A stretch of DNA of 64,000 nt, from contig NZ_JAAGSC010000043.1 of NCBI RefSeq assembly GCF_010499265.1, positions 193,843 through 257,842 on the forward strand, given 5' to 3'. Below, one piece after another: positions 53,508-62,749 of the stretch (position 1 is the first letter of the stretch; each line of letters opens with the position of its first letter). The stretch comes from Wenzhouxiangella limi (GTDB lineage: Bacteria; Pseudomonadota; Gammaproteobacteria; Xanthomonadales; Wenzhouxiangellaceae). Under the pieces are notes generated by a model. The model saw only the letters and a list, made by a program, of their open reading frames with translations. It was not told the DNA's origin and searched no databases. The position numbers were made by a program, and so were the translations under genes.

Positions 53508-53582
53508 AATAACGGGTTGCCTCTAGCCGGTAGATGAATTCGCCTTGCGCCAGATGACCCGGTCCCCCGCGATGCGCGTGCG

Positions 53583-56516
53583 TTGAGGAAGCGCACGAGC
53601 GCGCGGCGAGGGCGCCCCAGCCACAAGGTCTTGTATCTGCTGCACCTGTCCGCTGACGGTCAGCTCAGCGTGAGCCCGGTGCGCGCGCCGCTGGCCGGGG
53701 TGATCGGCGATGTTGCGCCGCTGGCGCTGAGCCTGATCGATCAGGAAACCCGACCGCCGTACCTGACCGAAGCCGACTTCGACATCCTGCACGAGCTGGC
53801 CGAGCGCTGCGAGCTGCTCCCGGGGCTGACCTGGTACCCGCTGCCGCCTTCTGCCCAGGCTCTGTTCGTCAAGGTACTGGCGACCGGGCGCGGACGCTGG
53901 GAAGATGCCGAAGGTGCCGCGCTGCGCGCCGCCGAAGCGCTGACGGCGGATCTGTTCTGGCAGCTCCTGCCAGACGGTTCGCAGGCGCTGCGCTTTGATT
54001 TGTCGGCTGCGGCAGGCCAGACCAAGTGGGTTCACCTGCCGCTGTTGCCGCCCTGGGTGATCGATCCACTCAGCGGGGTCTGCCGGCCGGTCCGGGCTGC
54101 AAACGGGTCCGATGACCTGGTGACCGAGTTGCTCGGCTACGGCCGGGTCGGCGCCGACCAGGTCGCCCGGGTGCGGGAGCGGATTCGGTCCGGCAAAAGC
54201 GGGCTTCCGGAGCCCCAGCTCGTTGAAGTCGAAACCCTCGTGCGGCGCAGACCGCAGGTCGATATTCGCTTGCGCAACGTCGAGGTGGGCAGCAGCGGGC
54301 GGTTTCTGCGGCTGCCGTCGGTGTGCCTTGGGTTTCGCTACGGCGATCTGCGGCTGGCCTGGGACGCCGAGGGCAGCAGCCGCCTGCAGCCGACCGATGA
54401 TGAGCACCAACCGCAGCGCGTGCTCAGCGTCGCGCGCGAGCATGCCTTCGAAGAAGCCTGCCTGGCGCGTCTGGAGGCGCTGGGCCTGGTGGTGCTGGCC
54501 ACGCTGGCCGGGCTGGATTATCCGCCAGGCGACGGCGGTTTGCTGGTGCCGGCCGAGCGCGAGCGGCTGACCGAAGCCTGGGCGGGCGCCCAGCGCGGCC
54601 TGGCCGCGCTGGAAGCCGAGGGCTGGCGGATCCGGCGCGACGCCGACCTGGTCGGCGAGCTTTTGTTTGCCCGGGCCTGGACCTGCCGCCTGAGCAACGC
54701 GGTGGGTGAGGGGATCGTGCTGGATCTGGACATTCAGACCGACCAGCAGCGCCACAGCGTGCTGGCCGGGATCACGGACTGGGCCCAGCAGGCCACCCCC
54801 ATGCTGGTGCAGTCGGTGCTCGATAGTCCTGAGTCCGGCGCCGAGATTGTGGTGGCCGTGGATGATCGTCGCCTGGTGGCGGTGGACCGGCCGCGTCTGA
54901 AGGTGGTGCTGGAGGCGCTGGTGGAGCTCAGCGATCCGCAGTTCCGGCTCGGCCCCGGGCCGATGCGGGTCCGGCGCGGGCGCCTGGCCGACCTGGCCCG
55001 TCTTGCGCCGCTGTGGGCGCTGAGCGGTGACCCCGAACTGGCCGAAGTGGCCCATCGCCTGGACCAGCCCAGCCTGGTCGAGCCGCTGCGCGAGCCGCCC
55101 GGTTTGCAGGCCGTGCTGCGCGACTATCAGCGCCAGGGGCTGGGCTGGCTGCAGTTTTTGCGCGAGGCCGGCTTTGGCGGCATCCTGGCCGACGACATGG
55201 GCCTGGGCAAGACGGTCCAGACCCTGGCCCACGTGTTGACCGAGAAGAACGCCGGTCGGCTGGATCGCCCGGCGCTGGTGGTGGCGCCGACCAGCCTGAT
55301 GTTCAACTGGCGCGCCGAGGCGCATCGCTTTGCGCCGGAACTCAAGGTGCTGCTGCTGCACGGGCCGCGTCGCCGGGGCGATTTTCAGTGGATCGCCGAC
55401 AGCGACCTGGTGCTGACCACCTACCCGCTGCTGGCGCGCGACATCGACTGGCTCGAGCAAGAGCGCTGGCACCTGGTGATCCTGGACGAGGCCCAGGCGG
55501 TCAAGAACCCGCGCACGCGCGCCGCGCGCGCCGTCCGGCGCCTGCAGACCCGCCATCGTCTGTGCCTGACCGGTACGCCGATGGAAAACCATCTGGGCGA
55601 ATTGTGGAGCCAGTTCGACTTCCTGATGCCCGGCTTGCTCGGGGCCGAGCGCGCGTTCCGGGCCCAGTTCCGCCAGCCCATCGAGCAATTCGGCAGCTCG
55701 GAGCGCCGCGCTATGCTGGCGCGCCGGGTGCGGCCGTTTTTCCTGCGCCGAACCAAGGCCGAGGTGGCGCCGGAGCTGCCGGCCAAGACCGAGATCGTGC
55801 GCAGCGTCCCGCTGACCGGCAGCCAGTACCGCCTGTATCAGTCGCTGCGCGAGGAGATGCGTGAGCGCGTGCGCTCCGCCCTGCAGGCCCAGGGCGTCGA
55901 GCGCGGGCGGATGGTGATTCTCGACGCGCTGCTGCGGCTGCGCCAGGCCTGCTGCGACCCGCGCCTGCTCGATTCGACCACCGACCGGTCGGGCCGGGCC
56001 AGCGCGCCGGAATCGGCCAAGCTGGAGCTGCTGATGGATCTGCTGCCGGAAATGGTGATCGAGGGCCGACGCATTCTGCTGTTTTCGCAGTTTGTCCGCA
56101 TGCTCGAGCTGATCGAACAGGAGCTGGTCCGGCGCGGCATTGGCTTTGTCAAGCTGACCGGCCGCACGCGCGACCGGCAGAAAGTGATCGAGGCCTTCCA
56201 GCGCGGCGACGCGCCGGTGTTTCTGATCAGCCTGCGCGCCGGTGGCGTGGGGCTGAACCTGACCGCCGCCGATACCGTCATCCACTACGATCCGTGGTGG
56301 AACCCGGCCGTGGAGGACCAGGCCACCGACCGCGCCCACCGCATCGGTCAGGACCGTAAAGTCTTCGTTTATCGGCTCCTGACCGAAGGTACGATTGAAG
56401 AACGCGTGCAGCGACTGCAGGCCAGCAAGCGCGAGCTGATCGACGGCCTGCTCGGCGACGGCGGCGCCATGGACCTGGGGCCTGAAGAGCTTGAGCTGCT
56501 GCTGGGCAGCGGTTGA
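53583..56516 (+). CDS. SNF2-family DNA helicase/translocase
   Basis: A 977-residue SWI2/SNF2 ATPase. The N-terminal 490 residues are poorly conserved and may bind substrates. The ATPase core from about residue 505 has motif I D-D-M-G-L-G-K-T-V-Q-T, motif II D-E-A-Q, motif III T-G-T-P-M-E-N, and in lobe 2 S-L-R-A-G-G-V-G-L-N-L and D-R-A-H-R-I-G-Q-D. The family remodels protein-DNA complexes; in bacteria HepA/RapA recycles RNA polymerase, but this is the longer SNF2 type without known role. TTG 53583 is the only start near the N-terminus and has no clear ribosome site. Confidence 0.88.
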   Translation: MRKRTSARRGRPSHKVLYLLHLSADGQLSVSPVRAPLAGVIGDVAPLALSLIDQETRPPYLTEADFDILHELAERCELLPGLTWYPLPPSAQALFVKVLATGRGRWEDAEGAALRAAEALTADLFWQLLPDGSQALRFDLSAAAGQTKWVHLPLLPPWVIDPLSGVCRPVRAANGSDDLVTELLGYGRVGADQVARVRERIRSGKSGLPEPQLVEVETLVRRRPQVDIRLRNVEVGSSGRFLRLPSVCLGFRYGDLRLAWDAEGSSRLQPTDDEHQPQRVLSVAREHAFEEACLARLEALGLVVLATLAGLDYPPGDGGLLVPAERERLTEAWAGAQRGLAALEAEGWRIRRDADLVGELLFARAWTCRLSNAVGEGIVLDLDIQTDQQRHSVLAGITDWAQQATPMLVQSVLDSPESGAEIVVAVDDRRLVAVDRPRLKVVLEALVELSDPQFRLGPGPMRVRRGRLADLARLAPLWALSGDPELAEVAHRLDQPSLVEPLREPPGLQAVLRDYQRQGLGWLQFLREAGFGGILADDMGLGKTVQTLAHVLTEKNAGRLDRPALVVAPTSLMFNWRAEAHRFAPELKVLLLHGPRRRGDFQWIADSDLVLTTYPLLARDIDWLEQERWHLVILDEAQAVKNPRTRAARAVRRLQTRHRLCLTGTPMENHLGELWSQFDFLMPGLLGAERAFRAQFRQPIEQFGSSERRAMLARRVRPFFLRRTKAEVAPELPAKTEIVRSVPLTGSQYRLYQSLREEMRERVRSALQAQGVERGRMVILDALLRLRQACCDPRLLDSTTDRSGRASAPESAKLELLMDLLPEMVIEGRRILLFSQFVRMLELIEQELVRRGIGFVKLTGRTRDRQKVIEAFQRGDAPVFLISLRAGGVGLNLTAADTVIHYDPWWNPAVEDQATDRAHRIGQDRKVFVYRLLTEGTIEERVQRLQASKRELIDGLLGDGGAMDLGPEELELLLGSG

Positions 56517-56610
56517 ACGGCAGGCCAGCCCTAGACCTTCGGTTTTCATGCCCTTGCAACAAGCGGCCGCCAAGATCTGGCCGACCCGACATCACAGTGG
56601 AGTTTCGAAC

Positions 56611-58509
56611 ATGCACAGCCGACTTCTCAAGACCCTGCCCGGCCTTGGCTTTTTTATGCTGCTGGCGACGGCCCAGGCCGGCGATACCGTGTCGGGCCAC
56701 GTCTTTCATGACCTCAATGGCGACGGCCTGCGCCAGCCCGGTGAGCCGGGGGTGGCCGGGGTGCTGGTCTCCAACGGCCTTGAGCTGGTCGAAACCACGG
56801 CCGACGGCGCCTGGGTGCTGCCGGCGCGCGAGGATATGGACCTCAGCGTGGTCCAGCCCTCGGGTTGGCGGGTGCCGGTCGATGAGCGCCAGATCCCGCA
56901 GTTTGCCTTCAGCTACAAGGCCGGGGGTACCCCGGAGGCGCTGCGCTTTGGTGGCCTGCCCGATCCCGGCCCGCTGCCGGAGACTGTCGATTTTGCCCTG
57001 CAGCCGGCACCGGCGGGCGAGACCTTCCGCTGTGCGGTGATCGGCGACAGCCAGACTTACTCCAACCAGGAGGTGGGTTTTTTCCGCTCCAGCATCGTCA
57101 GCGACCTGCTCGACGAGGGCCTGGAGGCGGGCGACTGCATGATCTATGTCGGCGACGTGGTCGGCGATGACCTGGATCTGCTTGACCGGCTGCTGGCTGC
57201 AGGGGCCACGGTCGGGGTGCCGCAGTGGCTGGTGTTCGGCAACCACGATCTGGATTTCGACGCCACCGATCCGGCCCACTCGGGTGACTCCTGGCGCCGG
57301 ATGGTCAAGCCCACCTACTACGCTTTCGAGATCGGCCAGGCCACTTTTGTGGTGCTCAACAACGTCGTCTATCCGTGCGGAGAAAGCGATGCCGCGCGCC
57401 CGGGCCGCGAGTTCTGCCTCGGCGATCGGCCGCGCTACAACGGGCGCGTCCCGGAAACCCAGATGCAGTGGCTGGCCAACCTGCTCGACCATATCCCGCA
57501 GGATCGCCTGATCGTGCTGCTCCATCACGTGCCGCTGGTGTCGTTCAGCGACGCCGACCGACCCGTCCACCAGACCGACAACAGCGCCGAGATCCACGCC
57601 CTGCTCGAGGGACGTCCGGCGCTGTCGCTGGCCGGGCACACGCACACCCTGGAAAACCTCGAGCCCGGCGAGTGGTACGCCGGCTGGCAGGAAAACGTCG
57701 GCGTCGGCCCGCTGCCGTTTCGCCACATCGTCGCCGGCGCCGCCTCGGGCGCCTGGTGGCAGGGCAATTTCGACATCGACGGCATTCCCATGGCGCTGCA
57801 GCGCATGGGCGGGCCCAAGGGCTTGGTCATGCTCGACTTTGACGGCGCCGACTACCGTGAGCGCTACCGCGGAGCGCGCATGGACCCGCGCCGCGGGCAG
57901 TGGGTCTCGCTGAACACGCCGGCGTTTCGGGACTGGCACGAAACCCTGAATGCGTGGATGGAACAGCCGGAAGAAGAGCGCGACCCGGTGCCGCCCGTGT
58001 CGGTCCACGACTTACCCGACGAGTTCATGGTCACCCTCGACGACCTGGCCGAAGGGGTGTACCTGACCGCCAACGTCTGGCTCGGCAGTCGATCCACGCG
58101 CGTGCGAGCCCGCCTGGGCGAGGGCGAGTGGTTCGAGCTGGAGCGCACCCAGGCCGGGCAGGGCGAGGCGCCCCTGACCGGTGCCCTGTATGCCGATCCC
58201 TTTTCGGTTCGGCGCCAGGCCAGCGACGCCCGCCGGGCCATCGTCAGCCGTTCCGGCGACCCCGGAACCCAGGGCTACGAGAGCTTCAAGGGTCGCCGCA
58301 ATCAGGGCGTGCCGCGTCCCCAGGGCCGATCGCTGGGCGACCGCAACGTTCACTTGTGGAGGGTGCGGCTGCCGGCAAGCCTGCCGGTGGGGATGCATGC
58401 GCTGACGGTCGAGAGCTGGGATCGCAGCGGTCGCCGGCTGGTCGATCGGCAGGTTCTTGAGGTGGTCGAGCGCCGTCCGCCGCGCTTTTGGTCCGACGCT
58501 GGCTGGTAG
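56611..58509 (+). CDS. Secreted calcineurin-like metallophosphoesterase
   Basis: A 632-residue protein with signal peptide (1-24). A SdrD/prealbumin-like N-domain (about 25-115; G-H-V-F-H-D-L-N-G-D-G) precedes the metallophosphatase domain with V-I-G-D-S-Q, Y-V-G-D-V, F-G-N-H-D, L-L-H-H-V and A-G-H-T-H, giving the full di-metal ligand set. A C-terminal beta domain (about 470-632) follows. This three-part layout resembles MetallophosN/Metallophos/MetallophosC proteins. The substrate, probably a phosphoester in the periplasm or outside, is unknown. ATG 56611 follows GTGGAG eight bases upstream. Confidence 0.88.
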   Translation: MHSRLLKTLPGLGFFMLLATAQAGDTVSGHVFHDLNGDGLRQPGEPGVAGVLVSNGLELVETTADGAWVLPAREDMDLSVVQPSGWRVPVDERQIPQFAFSYKAGGTPEALRFGGLPDPGPLPETVDFALQPAPAGETFRCAVIGDSQTYSNQEVGFFRSSIVSDLLDEGLEAGDCMIYVGDVVGDDLDLLDRLLAAGATVGVPQWLVFGNHDLDFDATDPAHSGDSWRRMVKPTYYAFEIGQATFVVLNNVVYPCGESDAARPGREFCLGDRPRYNGRVPETQMQWLANLLDHIPQDRLIVLLHHVPLVSFSDADRPVHQTDNSAEIHALLEGRPALSLAGHTHTLENLEPGEWYAGWQENVGVGPLPFRHIVAGAASGAWWQGNFDIDGIPMALQRMGGPKGLVMLDFDGADYRERYRGARMDPRRGQWVSLNTPAFRDWHETLNAWMEQPEEERDPVPPVSVHDLPDEFMVTLDDLAEGVYLTANVWLGSRSTRVRARLGEGEWFELERTQAGQGEAPLTGALYADPFSVRRQASDARRAIVSRSGDPGTQGYESFKGRRNQGVPRPQGRSLGDRNVHLWRVRLPASLPVGMHALTVESWDRSGRRLVDRQVLEVVERRPPRFWSDAGW

Positions 58510-58678
58510 CCGGGGCCGAAGACAGGGGGTTGTCGGCAGCGTTCTTGCCGATACCGACGCCGACACGGCTGCCCGCGGAATTCGGTCCATCGCGCGTGTA
58601 CACTGAGTTCATGCCCCAGCGAAAACAGGCTAAGGACCGAACCCGGAGCGATGGTCGCGTGGGCCGGGATCTTCCATC

Positions 58679-61600
58679 GTGAACCTTTACCGGCTTTCGT
58701 TGTTCAGTATCGCGGCGTGTCTGGCCGGCCTTGTTGTCCTGCTCGGGCTGACCGTGAACAGTGCCCAGCAGATGTTCGAGAACCAGGCCGCGGTCGGCGA
58801 GCTGCTGGTTTTGAACAAGCGCAGCGACGACTTCTCGGCAGCCAGCGACAGGCTGCTGGTGCTTGGTGCCGATTCTGACCGCTGGAACGTCTATCTGGCG
58901 GAGGCGGAGGCGCTGCAGGAGCAACTCGAACAGCTCGGCGAACACCACGCCGGCGCGCGCGAGGCCGCGGAGCATGTTGAAAGCATGCTCGAGTCGGTGG
59001 GCGCGGCGCTGGGCCTGCCGGGCAGCGAGCTCTTGGCGCAGGAACGGGATATCGAGCCGCTGGCCTTGCCCGAGCGCAGCCGCAGGATCATGCAGCGGGT
59101 GGCTGACCAGGGGACCGCACTGGACACGGCGCTGGATGATGCCCTGAGCAGGCGTCAGCAGGCGATTGCGCGCGAGACCACCTGGGTCGGCGCGCTGCTG
59201 GCCGGCTCGGCGCTATTGTTCGGCACGCTGTGCATCGTGGCGTTTGCCGTGATCCACCGCCGTATATCGCTGCCGGCGCGCTCACTGGGGAAAACGCTGG
59301 AGCAGATCCGCGCCGGTCATGTCGAAGCCCGCGTCTCCTTCTCCGGCGACGATGAGCTGGCCCGGGTTGCGCACACCTTGAACACGCTACTGGACGAGCG
59401 CCAGGCTGCCGACCGTGCCGTCGACCAACGGCAGCGCCATCTCGAGAGCGCGCTTTCGGAATTGCGCGCTACCCGCGATCAGCTGCTGCGGGCCCAGCGG
59501 GTTGGCAATATCGGCAGCTGGGAGTTCGACTTTGAGCGCAATCGTCTGGACTGGAGCGAACAGGCATTCGAAATCTTCGGTATCGAGCCCGAGGCCTTTG
59601 GCGGTTCGATCGAGGATTTCCTTGAGCTGGTTCATGCCGATGACCGCGAGTGGCTGCAACAGAAACGGGCACAATGGCTGGCCAGAGGCGGTGAGTTCGA
59701 TGCGGAGTACCGGATCGTGCGCCCCGATGGCGAGGTGCGGTGGGTACACGCCTGCGCCTATACGCTAACGGAGTCGGACGGGAAGACCGTGCGCTCGACA
59801 GGGACGTTGCAGGACGTCACCAGCCGCCGGCGTCAAGAGTTGCGGGTTCGGCAGTTCCAGTATTTGATCGAGGGGAGTCAGGATCTATGCGGGACCGTCG
59901 ACGATCGCTATCGGTTCCTGTGGGTCAACCAGGCGTATGCCGACTGGTTCGGTCTGTCTCCCGAACAGGTCGAAGGCCGTGCGGCGGCCGAAATCCTCGG
60001 CGCTGAGCATTTCGAGGCCGAGGTCAAGCCGTACCTGGATCGCTGCTTCGCAAACCAGGTGCAACGCGTGGAGATTGAACGCCAACATCCGGCCTTGGGG
60101 CCGCGCCAGGTTCTGGTTCGCTACTATCCGATCGATGTGCCGGGTGAGTCGCGCCGCCAGGTCGGCTTTATGCTCACCGACGTCACCGACCTGCGCGCCG
60201 CCGAAGCCGAACTCATTCGCCGCGGCCAGCTGCTGGATATGGCCGCTCGTGTATCTCGCTTTGGCGGATGGTCGGTGGATCTGGACAAGAATCGGATTCG
60301 CTGGTCCGATATGACGGCCGCGATTCACCGCATGCCGGCCGGATATTCACCGACGGTGGAAGAGGGGATTGGGTTCTATGCGCCGGAGTACCGTGATCGG
60401 ATCAGCAAGCTGTTCAGCGCCTGTGCCGAACGCGGCGAGCCCTACGACGAGGAACTTCAGATCATTGACAGCGACGGGCAACGGCGCTGGGTACGAACCG
60501 TTGCCGAAGCCGTGCGCGATGAACACGGCAGGATTGTTCGCGTTCAGGGCGCTTTTCAGGACATCTCCGAGCGCAAGGCGCTGGAGGTCGAACGCCAGCG
60601 CCTGGACGATCGATTGAGCGCCATGTTCGAGGCGATGACCGACGGCTTCGTCGCCTTTGACGAGCAATGGCGCTATACCTACGTCAATGCAGCGGCGGCC
60701 GGGATGATCGGTCGGTCGGTCGATGAGCTGGTCGGCGCTTCGCTGTGGCAGCAGTTTCCCGAACTGGGCGGTGAGCTCGAGGCGGTCCTGCGAAAAGCAA
60801 TGACCGAGCGCAGCTTCAGGGCCGTGGACGCATTTTTTGAACCGCTGGATAAATGGCTTGAAGTCCGCGCCTATCCATGGGAAGAAGGGCTGGCCGTGTT
60901 TTTCCGCGACATGACCGAGACACATCGCTTGTTGAAGGCGCTTCAGGGCAAGGAGGCGGCGCTGCGCGACTCCCGCGATGCCCTCGACGCGGCCCTCAAC
61001 ACCCGCCAGGCGCTGATCAACTCCCTGCCGGCCCATATTGCCCTGCTCGACAACGCCGGCAACGTGATCGACGTCAACGAACAGTGGCGGCATTTTGGCG
61101 AACAGAACGACTTCGAGGGCGCTGACTTTGGCCTCAATACCAATTACGTCCGCCTGTGCGAGCAAGCGACGGGCGAGTGCGCCGAAGAAGCCGGCGCCGT
61201 TGCCGACGGACTGCGCGCGGTGCTGGCTGGAGATCGCGACAGCTTCGCGCTGGAATATCCCTGTCATGCGCCGGATGAGCAACGCTGGTTTCGGGTGATG
61301 TTCAATCGGCTGGTGGCTGATCGTTCGGTGCCGGGCGGTGTGGTTGCCATGCACGTGGATGTGACTGAACGCAATCTCGCCGAGCAGCAGTTGGAAAAAC
61401 TCGCTTTCGAGGACCCGCTGACCGGTCTGCTCTCGCGCAACGGTTTCGTGCGGCGATTGCAGTCGGTGCTTGATGCATCGGAATGGCCGGCGGAGGGCAT
61501 CATCGCCATGATCGATGTGGCCAGCCAGCGCGATATCAACGATGTCTACGGCTATGAAACCGGTGACCTGCTCTTGATCGAACTGGGCCGTCGGCTTCAG

Positions 61601-62719
61601 GCCCGCTGCGGTGATCGCGGCCTTGCGGCGCGCGCCGGCGGAGACGAATTTGTCGTTTTGCTGGTTCCCAACCCGGGGTCAACGATCGAGGATGCGCTGA
61701 ACGATCTGGGGCGCGTTGTAGAGCGGCCGCTCAAGCTGGCTGAGCTCGACGTCGAGATCGACCTTTGGATTGGGTTTACGGTTTTTGGACAGCACAGGCG
61801 CAGCCCGGAGAGTCTGATCCGTGAGGCTGAGCTGGCGCTGTTTGAACACCGTGCGGAGGTCGGTGCTCCGCTGCAGTGGGTCAGGTATACGCCGGAGCTG
61901 GACGCCAAGACCAGCCAGAGAATCCGGCTGACCGGTGAGCTGCGCCACGCCATCGAGGCCGAGGAATTCGAGCTTCATTTTCAGCCCAAGGTGAACCTTG
62001 CCGACGGCAGCCTGATTTCGGCCGAGGCGCTGATCCGCTGGCACCATCCAGAGCGCGGCCTGCAGCCGCCCGGGCTGTTTATCCCCATCGCCGAGCAGAG
62101 CCAGCTGATCGGTCCGATCGGTGACTGGGCGCTGCGCGATGCCTGCCGGCAGCTGCGCGACTGGCGCCGCGCCGGCCTGGATATCGTGCGCGTGTCGGTA
62201 AACGTGTCGCTGGTGCAGTTCGCGCTGGGGGATTTTCCGGCCAAGGTTCGCGCGGCCCTGGCCGATTGTGATGTCGCGCCCTCGGCGCTGTCGCTGGAAA
62301 TCACCGAGAGCGTGTTCGAACGCCATTCGGATGACCTGCTGACCCAGCTCCGCGAGCTGCACGCGCTTGGCGTTAAGCTTTCGCTGGACGATTTCGGCAC
62401 CGGGTATTCCTCGCTGTTGTACCTGCAGCGCTATCCCTTCGACGAGATCAAGATCGATCGGGCCTTCGTCAGCCATCTGCTCGACGATGACTACAGCCGC
62501 AATATCGTGCGCACCGTGATCGACGTTGCCGGTGCCCTGGGGGCCGAAGTCGTCGCCGAGGGCATCGAGTCGCCGGAAATCACCGCGGCCTTGCTGGCGA
62601 TGGGCGTGCGAATCGGCCAAGGCTTCTATTACAGCGTACCCCTGGAGGCCGAAGACTTTCGCTGGCTGCTTGATAAACGCAGTCGCCTGCCGCTGATTGC
62701 GCACGATAGCTCTACTTGA
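58679..62719 (+). CDS. Membrane PAS-GGDEF-EAL c-di-GMP signalling protein
   Basis: A 1346-residue sensor. Two membrane helices (about 7-27 and 170-193) enclose a helical periplasmic region, followed by HAMP-like sequence (to about 245). Five PAS segments follow (about 280-385, 395-510, 515-640, 650-760, 775-900). The GGDEF domain (905-1065) has A-R-A-G-G-D-E-F with catalytic residues intact, but the inhibitory RxxD site reads R-G-L-A. The EAL domain (1075-1335) has E-A-L-I-R-W, V-N-V-S, L-E-I-T-E, D-D-F-G-T-G-Y-S-S-L, A-E-G-I-E-S and Q-G-F-Y-Y-S. It may make and/or break c-di-GMP. GTG 58679 starts at the first helix. A KaiC-like gene follows after 30 bases. Confidence 0.92.
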   Translation: MNLYRLSLFSIAACLAGLVVLLGLTVNSAQQMFENQAAVGELLVLNKRSDDFSAASDRLLVLGADSDRWNVYLAEAEALQEQLEQLGEHHAGAREAAEHVESMLESVGAALGLPGSELLAQERDIEPLALPERSRRIMQRVADQGTALDTALDDALSRRQQAIARETTWVGALLAGSALLFGTLCIVAFAVIHRRISLPARSLGKTLEQIRAGHVEARVSFSGDDELARVAHTLNTLLDERQAADRAVDQRQRHLESALSELRATRDQLLRAQRVGNIGSWEFDFERNRLDWSEQAFEIFGIEPEAFGGSIEDFLELVHADDREWLQQKRAQWLARGGEFDAEYRIVRPDGEVRWVHACAYTLTESDGKTVRSTGTLQDVTSRRRQELRVRQFQYLIEGSQDLCGTVDDRYRFLWVNQAYADWFGLSPEQVEGRAAAEILGAEHFEAEVKPYLDRCFANQVQRVEIERQHPALGPRQVLVRYYPIDVPGESRRQVGFMLTDVTDLRAAEAELIRRGQLLDMAARVSRFGGWSVDLDKNRIRWSDMTAAIHRMPAGYSPTVEEGIGFYAPEYRDRISKLFSACAERGEPYDEELQIIDSDGQRRWVRTVAEAVRDEHGRIVRVQGAFQDISERKALEVERQRLDDRLSAMFEAMTDGFVAFDEQWRYTYVNAAAAGMIGRSVDELVGASLWQQFPELGGELEAVLRKAMTERSFRAVDAFFEPLDKWLEVRAYPWEEGLAVFFRDMTETHRLLKALQGKEAALRDSRDALDAALNTRQALINSLPAHIALLDNAGNVIDVNEQWRHFGEQNDFEGADFGLNTNYVRLCEQATGECAEEAGAVADGLRAVLAGDRDSFALEYPCHAPDEQRWFRVMFNRLVADRSVPGGVVAMHVDVTERNLAEQQLEKLAFEDPLTGLLSRNGFVRRLQSVLDASEWPAEGIIAMIDVASQRDINDVYGYETGDLLLIELGRRLQARCGDRGLAARAGGDEFVVLLVPNPGSTIEDALNDLGRVVERPLKLAELDVEIDLWIGFTVFGQHRRSPESLIREAELALFEHRAEVGAPLQWVRYTPELDAKTSQRIRLTGELRHAIEAEEFELHFQPKVNLADGSLISAEALIRWHHPERGLQPPGLFIPIAEQSQLIGPIGDWALRDACRQLRDWRRAGLDIVRVSVNVSLVQFALGDFPAKVRAALADCDVAPSALSLEITESVFERHSDDLLTQLRELHALGVKLSLDDFGTGYSSLLYLQRYPFDEIKIDRAFVSHLLDDDYSRNIVRTVIDVAGALGAEVVAEGIESPEITAALLAMGVRIGQGFYYSVPLEAEDFRWLLDKRSRLPLIAHDSST

Positions 62720-62749
62720 TGTGTTTTGAGATCCAAAGGATGATCGGCA

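Noticed and set aside
53523-56573. 1016-codon minus-strand open frame over the SNF2 gene
   Set aside because: It is rich in low-information Q/R/H/G residues, has no domain, and covers an intact helicase on the plus strand.
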